Positions 49,492 through 58,100 of a stretch of 64,000 nt of DNA are shown here, piece by piece. Origin of the DNA: Pseudomonadales bacterium. GTDB taxonomy: Bacteria; Pseudomonadota; Gammaproteobacteria; Pseudomonadales; Azotimanducaceae. The position numbers and the translations under genes were made by a program. The stretch spans positions 1,612,001 to 1,676,000 of the forward strand of contig JAWKZN010000001.1 in the NCBI GenBank assembly GCA_041395945.1, given 5' to 3'. The notes beneath the pieces are model-generated. The model saw nothing but the letters and a program-made list of their open reading frames with translations, ran no database searches and had not been told where the DNA came from. The first letter of the stretch is position 1, and every line of letters starts with the position of its first letter.

Positions 49492-50586
49492 TTGCGAACC
49501 CTCCTTATCGTCGCGTTTTCTCTGCTGCTTGGCGCCTGTGACGGAAACGACGGCGACCCGAACGCAGATCCGCAGGCACAAGGTGCGGGTGCGCAGGGGC
49601 AATCGCGTGGCGGGCCGGCGCGGGGTGGACCGGGAGGTTTTTCCCGGGGACCGACACTGGTCGTGGCGACACCGGCAAGTGTGCGCACGATCCGAGAAGA
49701 AGTTGAGGCAATCGGTACCACCTACGCCAACGAGTCCGTCACCCTCACTGCCAAGGTCACGGACACGGTCAGCAAGGTGCGCTTCGAAGACGGTGAACTT
49801 GCCGAGCGTGGCCAGGTACTGCTGGAACTGACCAACACCGAGCAGGCCGCCCTGCTCAATGAATCCGAAGCCAATGTGCAGGATGCGCAAAACCAGTTCC
49901 GCCGCTTCGAAAAGCTCGCCGCGGACGGCAGTGTACCGGTCTCACAACTGGATGAATCCCGGGCCCGGCTCGACGCAGCACAGGCCCGCCACCAGTCCCT
50001 GATGGCACGACTGGAGGACCGGCTGATCCGCGCCCCGTACTCCGGACTGCTGGGATTCCGGCAGGTCAGCGCCGGCACCCTGGTGTCACCGGGCACGGCA
50101 ATCACCACGCTGGATGACATCTCGGTGATCAAGCTGGACTTCTCGATTCCCGAAGTTCATCTGGCTCTGGTGCGACCGGGCCTGAAGCTCGTGGCGGAAA
50201 GCTCGGCTTATCCCGGCACCCATTTCGACGCCACCGTCAACACAATCGGCTCACGCATCGATCCGGTGACCCGCTCGGCGACGGTGCGCGCCCACATCAA
50301 CAACGACAACCTGCTGCTGCGTCCGGGCATGCTGATGACCGTGCGGCTCATCGCCTCGGAACGGGAATCTCTGATGGTCCCGGAAATTGCCCTGGTGCAG
50401 CGCTCCTCTCAGGTGTTCGTCTACACGATCGTCGACGGTCAGGCCTCCATGCAGGAGGTGACCAGCGGTGCCCGGGATCGGGGCTGGATCGAGATTCTCG
50501 CCGGTCTGGAGCCGGGGGAGCGGGTGATCACCGAAGGCGTCATCAAAATGCGTGAAGGCGCACCGGTAACAACAGCTGGAGACTGA
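49492..50586 (+). CDS. RND efflux periplasmic adaptor (membrane fusion protein)
   Basis: A 364-residue lipoprotein-type adaptor: signal 'LLIVAFSLLLGAC' with lipidation Cys16, a glycine/glutamine-rich linker (about 25-52), then the HlyD/AcrA pattern: lipoyl halves ('GTTYANESVTLTAKVTDTVSKV' region and 'DRLIRAPYSGLLGFRQVSAGTLVSPG'), a helical hairpin between them, and beta-barrel/membrane-proximal domains. The start is TTG at 49492; no ATG or GTG lies closer in frame. It is followed three bases later by the pump gene. No outer-membrane TolC-type gene is present here. Confidence 0.92.
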   Translation: MRTLLIVAFSLLLGACDGNDGDPNADPQAQGAGAQGQSRGGPARGGPGGFSRGPTLVVATPASVRTIREEVEAIGTTYANESVTLTAKVTDTVSKVRFEDGELAERGQVLLELTNTEQAALLNESEANVQDAQNQFRRFEKLAADGSVPVSQLDESRARLDAAQARHQSLMARLEDRLIRAPYSGLLGFRQVSAGTLVSPGTAITTLDDISVIKLDFSIPEVHLALVRPGLKLVAESSAYPGTHFDATVNTIGSRIDPVTRSATVRAHINNDNLLLRPGMLMTVRLIASERESLMVPEIALVQRSSQVFVYTIVDGQASMQEVTSGARDRGWIEILAGLEPGERVITEGVIKMREGAPVTTAGD

Positions 50587-50589
50587 GCC

Positions 50590-53500
50590 ATGTGGTTGTC
50601 TGACATTTCTGTCAAACGTCCGGTATTCGCCACAGTCATCAGTCTGATGCTGGTGGCCTTCGGCGCACTGTCTTTCAACTATCTGCCCCTGCGTGAGTAC
50701 CCGGACATCAGCGCACCCATCGTATCGATCTACACCAACTACGTGGGTGCTTCGGCGGATGTCATCGAAACCCGCATTACTCAGGTGATCGAAGATCAGA
50801 TCAGCGGCATCGAAGGCATCAAGAACATCCGCTCGTCGAGCCGGGATGAAGCGTCATCGATCAACATCGAGTTCGAACTCGACCGGGAAATCGACGAGGC
50901 CGCCAACGACGTCCGGGATCGGGTGTCCCGGGTGCTCGGACGCCTGCCCCAGGACGTGGACCCGCCCATCGTTGCCAAGGCGGACTCGGACGCCCGGCCG
51001 GTGATGTACATGAACGTTTCCAGCACCTCGATGCCGATGATGGATCTCCACGACTACGTGGAACGCTACATCGCCGACCGCTTCTCGGTGATTCCCGGAG
51101 TGGCCAACATCGATATCAGTGGCGGTGCCCGGCCGTCGATGCGCATCTGGCTCGATCGGCTGGCGCTGGCTGCCCGCAACCTCACCGTGACCGACATCGA
51201 AAACGCCCTGCGCCGGGAAAACGTCGAGCTGCCCGCCGGCAGACTGGAAAGCGAGTCACTGGAAATGCGGCTGCGGCTGGAACGCAGTTATCAGACACCG
51301 GAAGACTTCCGGGCACTGGTCATCGGTCAGGGTCGGGACGGTCACCTCATCCGGCTCGGTGAGGTCGCAAAAGTCGAACTCGCCCCCCGCAACACCCGGG
51401 AGACCTTCCGTTCCAATCAGCAGGCCACAGTGGGGCTGCGCATCAGCAAGCAGTCCACTGCCAACACCCTGGAGATGCTGGAAGCAGTCAAAGCTGAAAT
51501 CGTCCGCGTACAGGAAACTCTGCCTGCGCACATGTCTCTCATCCCCAGCCAGGACGACTCCCTGTTCATTCGCGAAGCCATCGATGCGGTGTATCAGACC
51601 ATTGGTGCCACCACGGTGCTGGTGAGTTTCGTGATCCTGGCCTTCCTGGGCACCCTGCGTACCATGCTGATCCCGGCGATCACAATTCCCGTTTGCCTGG
51701 TTTCCTCTTTCATCGCCCTGGCTTTGTTCGGCTATTCGGTGAATCTCATCACCCTGCTCGCGCTCGTGCTGTGCATCGGGCTGGTGGTCGATGACGCCAT
51801 CGTGGTGCTGGAGAACATCTACCGCCGTATCGAAAAAGGAGAGCCGCCCTTACTCGCCGCCTACAATGGCGCTCGGCAGGTTGCCTTCGCGGTAATCGCC
51901 ACGACCGCAGTGCTGGTCGCCGTGTTCACGCCGATCATCTTCCTTGAAGACAACATGGGGGTGATCTTCCGGGAACTCGCAGTCACCATCAGTGCTGCGG
52001 TAATTTTTTCCAGTGTGCTGGCACTGACACTCACTCCGGTGATGTGTGCAAAACTGCTGTCCCGCAAACACCGCGGCAATGCATTCACCCGACAGGTGGA
52101 TCGCAACTTCACCCGCTTCGAAGCCCTCTACCAGTACCTGCTGCAACGTTTCCTCCGCCACAGCTGGCTGGCGGTGGTGGCGACCGGTCTGGTGCTGGGC
52201 GCGACCTGGTGGCTGGCAAAAAACGTACCCCAGGAATACGCCCCGCAGGAAGATCAGGGCGGATTCTTCGCCCGGGCTCAGGCCGCGGAAGGCACCAGCA
52301 TCAGTCGCATGCTCAGCCTGATGGAGCGGCTCGAAGCACCCCTGATGCAGCTCTATGCAGAAGGCGAGGTATCCCGGGTGGTGTCCCGGGTGCCGGGCTT
52401 CGGGGACACCGCCACCAGCACGGGCATACTCATCGTCAGCATGGCTCCATGGGACGAACGCACCCTGACCACCCAGCAGGCGGTAGACCGGGTCATGGCG
52501 GACTGGCAGACGATCCCTTCTGTTCGCGCCTTCGCCTTCGTCCGTTCTGGACTGTCGAAGGGGGGCGGTGACCGTCCCGTGCAGTTCGTGATCGGCGGAC
52601 CGAACTTCGAAACCCTTGCCGAATGGCGTGACATCCTCATCGAGCGGGCGGAAGGCTATCCTGGACTGGAACGCATCGACAGTGATCTCAAGGAGACCCA
52701 GCCCCAGGTGTCTGTGCGTGTGGATAAGAACCGCGCAGCCGCCCTCGGTATTTCCGTACAGAACGTGGGACGTACGCTGGCAGCGATGATGAGCGAGCAG
52801 CGGGTCACCACCTATGTCCAGGATGGCGAGGAATACGATGTGATCCTGCAGGCGGCTGAAGACCAGCGCGCGACCGAGCGGGATCTGCAGAACATCTATG
52901 TGCGCTCCGAATCTTCCGGCGAACTCATTCCCCTGTCGAACCTCATCTACATGGCAGAGACCGCAGGTCCAGCCAGCCTGAATCGCTACAACCGGTTACG
53001 TGCGGTCACGCTCACCGCCAACCTCGCTGAGGGCTACGCACTCGGGGACGCGCTGAAATTTCTCGAAGATACGGTAGCCACCGAGTTGCCCGAGTTTGCC
53101 CAGATCGACTACAAGGGCGAGTCCCTGGAATACAAAGAGGCGAGCGGCAGCCTGCTCTTCACTTTCACGATTGCCTTGCTCATCGTGTTTCTCGTGCTTG
53201 CCGCCCAGTTCGAGAGCTTCATTCACCCCTTCGTCATTCTGCTGTCGGTACCCATGGCGGTGGCAGGCGCGCTTTTCGGACTCTACGCGACCGGGTCGAC
53301 CCTGAACATTTACAGTCAGATCGGCATGGTGATGCTCATCGGCATCGCGGCGAAGAACGGAGTGCTGATCGTGGAGTTCATCAATCAGTTGCGGGACGCC
53401 GGTCGGGATTTCCAGGAGGCCATACTGGAAGCTGCCGGGATCCGCCTGCGGCCGGTGCTCATGACAACCATTTCCACGGTGATCGGATCGATACCCCTCA

Positions 53501-53685
53501 TTGTCGCCAGCGGTGCGGGATCGTCCGGCCGCAACGTACTCGGCATCGTGATATTTGCCGGCGTGTCCCTGGCGACACTGCTCACCCTTTTTGTGGTTCC
53601 CGCCTTCTATCAGCTGCTCGCGAAGAACAGCGGCTCACCGAAGGCCATTGCCCGGGAGCTGGAAGAGCTGGGTGGCACCCTCTGA
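50590..53685 (+). CDS. RND multidrug efflux pump, inner-membrane transporter
   Basis: A 1031-residue, 12-helix AcrB/MexB-type HAE1 transporter. 'MWLSDISVKRPVFATVISLMLV' begins the first helix; helix 4 carries the proton-relay Asp pair in 'GLVVDDAIVVLENIYRR'; 'RPVLMTTISTVIGSIPLI' lies in helix 11. Two large periplasmic loops hold the porter domains. It exports drugs or solvents with the adaptor upstream. Closest branch appears to be the VexF/OqxB- or MdtBC-like pumps, but I cannot assign one. Confidence 0.96.
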   Translation: MWLSDISVKRPVFATVISLMLVAFGALSFNYLPLREYPDISAPIVSIYTNYVGASADVIETRITQVIEDQISGIEGIKNIRSSSRDEASSINIEFELDREIDEAANDVRDRVSRVLGRLPQDVDPPIVAKADSDARPVMYMNVSSTSMPMMDLHDYVERYIADRFSVIPGVANIDISGGARPSMRIWLDRLALAARNLTVTDIENALRRENVELPAGRLESESLEMRLRLERSYQTPEDFRALVIGQGRDGHLIRLGEVAKVELAPRNTRETFRSNQQATVGLRISKQSTANTLEMLEAVKAEIVRVQETLPAHMSLIPSQDDSLFIREAIDAVYQTIGATTVLVSFVILAFLGTLRTMLIPAITIPVCLVSSFIALALFGYSVNLITLLALVLCIGLVVDDAIVVLENIYRRIEKGEPPLLAAYNGARQVAFAVIATTAVLVAVFTPIIFLEDNMGVIFRELAVTISAAVIFSSVLALTLTPVMCAKLLSRKHRGNAFTRQVDRNFTRFEALYQYLLQRFLRHSWLAVVATGLVLGATWWLAKNVPQEYAPQEDQGGFFARAQAAEGTSISRMLSLMERLEAPLMQLYAEGEVSRVVSRVPGFGDTATSTGILIVSMAPWDERTLTTQQAVDRVMADWQTIPSVRAFAFVRSGLSKGGGDRPVQFVIGGPNFETLAEWRDILIERAEGYPGLERIDSDLKETQPQVSVRVDKNRAAALGISVQNVGRTLAAMMSEQRVTTYVQDGEEYDVILQAAEDQRATERDLQNIYVRSESSGELIPLSNLIYMAETAGPASLNRYNRLRAVTLTANLAEGYALGDALKFLEDTVATELPEFAQIDYKGESLEYKEASGSLLFTFTIALLIVFLVLAAQFESFIHPFVILLSVPMAVAGALFGLYATGSTLNIYSQIGMVMLIGIAAKNGVLIVEFINQLRDAGRDFQEAILEAAGIRLRPVLMTTISTVIGSIPLIVASGAGSSGRNVLGIVIFAGVSLATLLTLFVVPAFYQLLAKNSGSPKAIARELEELGGTL

Positions 53686-53884
53686 TTGGCATCCGCCACA
53701 GGACTCAGGTGTACTGCTGAGAAGCTTGGGAAGAGATTGATCAAAGCGTGGTCGAGTGAGGTGGATTGACTCGCGGCTTTGCGCGAGGCAACTCCGCCGA
53801 TCGAGGAAAGCCCGGAGGGCCCGAGCGTAGGTCCGCCACACCCCCCCCTCGCCACCCCAGCATCGGCATACGCTCCGCAAACAG

Positions 53885-56281
53885 CTAGCGGGACCCTGCC
53901 AAGGTCAGCAGTTCGGCCGGCGCACCCGGTATTTCTGCAGCCGGACGGCGGAGGATTTCACCGAAACTCACGGCATTGCTGATCAGCCGCTCTCCGGTGA
54001 GCCAGATACCGCGACGCATCGGATCACCGGCGAATGCGAGCACCACGCCGCGCCCGACACCCAGTTCAACGATGGCAGTACCGCCATCGACATAGTGGGC
54101 AACCGCCTCGGCCGCTCCTTCACTGGCGACGGCCAGATCGGGCCAGTCGCCCGGGGGCAGCCTGATTTCGGCAGGCAGGCCGAAACCAAGCGGGTGCTGT
54201 CCGGTGATACGCAGATCACGTCGGGAGGACTGGACCATCAGTGCTCCCTGCGCGCCGCCCACACCGAGCCCCTGCAGACCGGGCGGTGCTGACCAGGGCC
54301 AGGATTCCGCCAGCACCCAGGTTGTCGCACCCGCCAGGGTGATCAGCACACCACCGTGTCGCACCCAGTCCCCCAGCGCGCCACTGACCGGGGACGGGAT
54401 CTGCTGATAGTCCCCTGCGGGCATCACCAGGTGCGTAAAGCTGCCGAGCAGGTCTGCACTCAAACCCAGAGGTCGGATGGCAGTTACCGAGAAGCCGAGG
54501 CGATGCTCCAGCAGAAAGGCCAGGGAACCGGCAGAGGCCGTATCGATCCCGTCTCCCTCGAGCAGACCGATTCGCACCGGCTGCAGAGGCAGCCAGGATG
54601 GCTGCCCGGACTGGTCGGGCAGGTGATCCAGTCCCAGCAGCGGCACTTCGCTGCGGATGATCCGGTCGAGGAAGGTGACCGCCGGTATCCGCAGCCTGGG
54701 CACATCCACCCGGCGGATGGCGATTGCGCCCGGCCCGATCTCATCCCTGTCATCGCCACTGCCCAGGGTCAGCGGTGCTGTTACAACCCGCACCCCGACC
54801 CCGGCGCCGGCCAGCCGATTCAGTACCGCCGGTGCGTAGAAATCGTTCCAGGGCAGAATCCAGGCTGCCGCCTCCCGGGATCCACGCCTGCCGGATGCCC
54901 GATCCACCCGCGCGCTGCTGTCGAGACCGGCAGGCAGCTCATCCAGTGCAAGGCTCGACAGGCCCATCGCCTGCGCCAGGGCCACGGAGCCCGGTGTTTC
55001 GCCGAGGATGGCCCGGGTCATCCCGGCGCCGGGTCCGAGTGCGGGGACCACCCAGGCAGCACCGGGTACGTAACGCCTGCCATCCCGGTCCATGGCATCG
55101 AGCAGTCCGAATACGGTGAGAGACTGACCGGCGAGCACCTCGAGCAGTGCCGTGCTGCGACTGGTGTCCGGTCCGCCACCGATCAGCCAGCCCGCCGGTC
55201 CGGCAGGTGCGGCCAGCGTGCCGTCCCGGTGCGCATCGCGAAATGTCTTCAGCGCCTGCTCGAATTCCACCGCACCTTCGAGCACGCCCAGCGCGGCGTG
55301 CAGGTGACCGCGGATCAGCTCCACCTCACTCACGGCATCCGCTGCAGCAATCTGTGTCAGCCGCAGACCCACCACGCCTGACAATTCGGCCCACGGTAGA
55401 GTATCTGCAGCGAGCAGCAGCGGCGGGTGTACTGACCCCGCACCCTGCACCTGGGCACCCAGACGCTCAGCAAGCCAGTGTGCGGGATCGTCCGGTCTGG
55501 ATGGGTTCGGGCGCAGGAGAGAGGTACATTCCGCAACTTTGCAATGTCCGGCAGGATCTCCGGTCTCATGATGATCTGTCATGACATGCGGCCGGAAGGC
55601 CTGCAGCAGCTTCATCCGGTTGCGCGACTCCGGCTGCTGCAGAAGCAGCCAGTCCGAGTCCAGATCCGCAAGGTAGTGATTCGTGCGCCCGCCAGGCCAG
55701 GGTTCGGGCAGGGCCTTGAGGAGTGTGAGCGCGGGCGGGTTGCCCGGCAGATCCAGCCAGCGTGAGAAGCGTACGTAGCCGTCCGGATTCTGGAGCGGGT
55801 CAATCAGAACGATCACCCGATCGAGCATGTCTGCGATTGCCGCATCCCGACTCGCCGCCAGATACCAGGCCAGCAGCATGGCCGCCTGCGGACCGGCAGA
55901 CTCGTTACCGTGCACACCAAAGCCGTGCCAGGTCACCAGCGGAGCGCCCCGTTCGCCATCGAGGTGCCTGTGACGCTGGTGTTCGAGATCAAACTGATGA
56001 CGCGGGGAGGAGATCACCACTGTGATCTGTCGGCGACCTTCGTGGGTGTCGCCGAGATGGCGCACCGATACCCGGTCAGATGCCGCGGCCAGAGCTTCAA
56101 ACCAGGCGACCAGCCGGTCCTGCTGCGCGATCCTGGATCCTGCCGGAAAGCCCAGCACGGACTCCGGTCGCGGCACGCCCGGATCGAAGGCAAGGGCCGA
56201 CGGCGGCAGCAGCTCCTCAATTCCCGTTCGTGCATCCTGGCTTTCTGCAGACAGCGGCAGCACCCACAGCAGCAGCAGCAC
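53885..56281 (-). CDS. M14 family zinc carboxypeptidase-like protein, exported
   Basis: A 798-residue protein with a short hydrophobic leader. The M14 domain occupies the first 330 or so residues: 'VTWHGFGVHGNESAGPQAA' contains the H-x2-E zinc ligands, 'VIVLIDPLQNPDGYVRFSR' is the characteristic M14 strand, and 'VMTDHHETGDP' likely provides the third region. The remaining 450 residues contain a glutamine-amidotransferase-like segment ('THLVMPAGDYQQIP', 'GGVLITLAG'). Such large M14 proteins are common in marine and xanthomonad-like bacteria. The GTG start at 56281 gives a leader without positive residues, so the true start may lie upstream. Confidence 0.85.
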   Translation of the reverse strand: MLLLLWVLPLSAESQDARTGIEELLPPSALAFDPGVPRPESVLGFPAGSRIAQQDRLVAWFEALAAASDRVSVRHLGDTHEGRRQITVVISSPRHQFDLEHQRHRHLDGERGAPLVTWHGFGVHGNESAGPQAAMLLAWYLAASRDAAIADMLDRVIVLIDPLQNPDGYVRFSRWLDLPGNPPALTLLKALPEPWPGGRTNHYLADLDSDWLLLQQPESRNRMKLLQAFRPHVMTDHHETGDPAGHCKVAECTSLLRPNPSRPDDPAHWLAERLGAQVQGAGSVHPPLLLAADTLPWAELSGVVGLRLTQIAAADAVSEVELIRGHLHAALGVLEGAVEFEQALKTFRDAHRDGTLAAPAGPAGWLIGGGPDTSRSTALLEVLAGQSLTVFGLLDAMDRDGRRYVPGAAWVVPALGPGAGMTRAILGETPGSVALAQAMGLSSLALDELPAGLDSSARVDRASGRRGSREAAAWILPWNDFYAPAVLNRLAGAGVGVRVVTAPLTLGSGDDRDEIGPGAIAIRRVDVPRLRIPAVTFLDRIIRSEVPLLGLDHLPDQSGQPSWLPLQPVRIGLLEGDGIDTASAGSLAFLLEHRLGFSVTAIRPLGLSADLLGSFTHLVMPAGDYQQIPSPVSGALGDWVRHGGVLITLAGATTWVLAESWPWSAPPGLQGLGVGGAQGALMVQSSRRDLRITGQHPLGFGLPAEIRLPPGDWPDLAVASEGAAEAVAHYVDGGTAIVELGVGRGVVLAFAGDPMRRGIWLTGERLISNAVSFGEILRRPAAEIPGAPAELLTLAGSR

Positions 56282-56515
56282 GACCCTGCCGGATGGGAAA
56301 CGGTATCGGCCTGGAAACCCGCTGGCAGACTTCTGCGAGCGGTGAGGGATAGATTTCAGTGTGGCGTTCCTGCGCTGTGCTTATGCCGGCTGACGGTTGT
56401 CGACGCTGTTTGACTTGCCCGTGCCGGTGGGGGATTCTCACCACCCACCAGCCGGTGGTCAAACAGCACAGCGTGTCACACACGTGCGCGCCGGCACCTG
56501 TTCGGGGGAGCAAGT

Positions 56516-57370
56516 GTGCGATTCTTGAGTTTTCGAGTTGGACAAAAGACCGGATTCGGCGCGCTGGTTGAAAACCGGGTAGTAGATCTCGGCAGACATA
56601 TGCCGCAATATGAAGGACTGCGCCAGGTCCTGCTGGCGGGTGCACTGACCCGCGCGATCGACATCGCCGCCGAAACATCCGCCGACTACGCCCTGAAGGA
56701 AATTGAATTTCTGCCACCGATTCCGGATCCCGAAAAAATCCTCTGCGTGGGCCTCAACTATCCGGGACGCGCCGACGGTGAGCCCAGGTATCCCAGTATA
56801 TTTCTGCGCACACGGGACTCGCTGGTCGGTCATGGAGCGCCTCTGTGGCGACCACCGGAATCGACCCAGCTCGACTACGAGGCGGAAATCGCCCTTGTGA
56901 TCGGCACCGAAGGACGCCGGATCGCACCGGAGCGCGCGCTCGATCACATCGCCGGCGTCACCCTGATGAACGATGGCACCGTGCGGGACTGGCTCCGCCA
57001 CAGCGCGCGCAACGTCACCCAGGGTAAGAACTTCGAACACAGCGGCGCAATCGGACCCTGGTTTGTAACCCTGGACGCACTGCAGGACCCGGAGAATCTG
57101 GAATTCAGCTGCTCGGTGAACGGTGAGGAACGCCAGCGGGACTCAACCGCCCGCCTGCTGTTCGATTTCCGCTATCTGGTGAGCTATCTCTCCACTTTCA
57201 TCCGGCTGAAACCCGGCGATGTGATCTCAACCGGCTCTCCTGCAGGGTCGGGTGCGGACCGGGAACTGTCCCTGTTTCTCGCATCCGGAGATGTCGTCGA
57301 AATTTCCGCACCGGAGATCGGCACGCTGAAGAATCCGGTCATCGACGAACCCGCAGTCGACAACGCCTAA
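56516..57370 (+). CDS. Fumarylacetoacetate hydrolase (FAH) family enzyme
   Basis: A 284-residue FAH-family protein. Metal-binding acidic residues lie in 'LDYEAEIALVIG' (E-x-E) and 'GVTLMNDGTVRDW' (D), with 'KNFEHSGAIGPWFV' and 'GDVISTGSPAG' also typical. The family includes hydrolases, hydratases and decarboxylases of beta-keto acids from aromatic ring cleavage. GTG 56516 is preceded by GGGGGAG. It is a single gene between unrelated neighbours, convergent with the desaturase relative. Confidence 0.92.
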   Translation: MRFLSFRVGQKTGFGALVENRVVDLGRHMPQYEGLRQVLLAGALTRAIDIAAETSADYALKEIEFLPPIPDPEKILCVGLNYPGRADGEPRYPSIFLRTRDSLVGHGAPLWRPPESTQLDYEAEIALVIGTEGRRIAPERALDHIAGVTLMNDGTVRDWLRHSARNVTQGKNFEHSGAIGPWFVTLDALQDPENLEFSCSVNGEERQRDSTARLLFDFRYLVSYLSTFIRLKPGDVISTGSPAGSGADRELSLFLASGDVVEISAPEIGTLKNPVIDEPAVDNA

Positions 57371-57380
57371 CCACCTGGCG

Positions 57381-58016
57381 TCACCGAGGTGCGATCGCCG
57401 TATCCCGGGGTTCCCTGAAGGGCATCATCACTTTTGCCCACAGGCTCGGTTCCGTCGGCCCGGTACCGGCTTCAAAGATCGGGCCCTCTGCAGAAGTTCC
57501 GAACAGACGGTCCCAGACAATGGCCGAAGGCAGCACCAGCAGGAACATCTCCAGCGGATGATTGGCCCCGAAGTTGATCGCGCCCGGACGTTTGAATGAG
57601 TGATGAGCGCCGTGACCGGACGCCCGCCACACGAGCGGCCAGATATCCAGATGCAGCGCCTCCCGCACAGAGGAAAGCGGCGCTGCCAGCAGGGCGCTGT
57701 ACCAGAGCGCAACCATAAGGGTGCCGATCGAGATCACCACCACGATCGAAATGTTGGTCCGTTTTTCCCGGGCAGGTTGCATCCAGTCACGGCGCGCCGG
57801 GTACCCGTGCTCCAGAATTCCCAGCAGCAGCTGCACACTCACGACGACCAGGGGATAAATGGCCGGCAGATCCCGATTGAAATACCAGAAGGCCAGGACA
57901 CTGACCAGAATCAGTGGCTGCAAACCGATCGACAGCCACCGGGGCAAACCACTTCGGTCGCCTGTAACTGTTGAACCAGGTGCGGCTGAGTGGAGTGCCT
58001 TCGAGCCGGTTGCCAT
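57381..58016 (-). pseudogene. Sterol desaturase/fatty acid hydroxylase relative with internal deletions
   Basis: A 211-residue frame that resembles the FA-hydroxylase membrane diiron family, but in shortened form. One histidine cluster remains ('GHGAHHSFKRPGAINFGANHPLEMF'). The usual preceding D-x3-Y-W-x-H-R segment is missing, and the stretch joins straight from 'LVLPSAIV' to the terminal 'WDRLFGTSAEGP', skipping the region that normally holds the third histidine cluster. Family members are around 280-320 residues. The frame itself is intact, so I call it a likely inactive remnant or a very reduced form. ATG 58016 is divergent from the PQQ fusion gene. Confidence 0.6.
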
Positions 58017-58100
58017 CGAGTTGTGTGATTGCTTCGGTTCCAACACACTGTCCCCCCATCGGCGGGCCTCCCGCCGGCAGCACGATCCTGGGAGGAGCGG

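Noticed and set aside
53736..53748. TTGATCAA palindrome in the gap after the RND pump as an Fnr-type operator
   Set aside because: The half-sites abut with no 4-base spacer and it lies downstream of both flanking genes, so it controls no nearby start.
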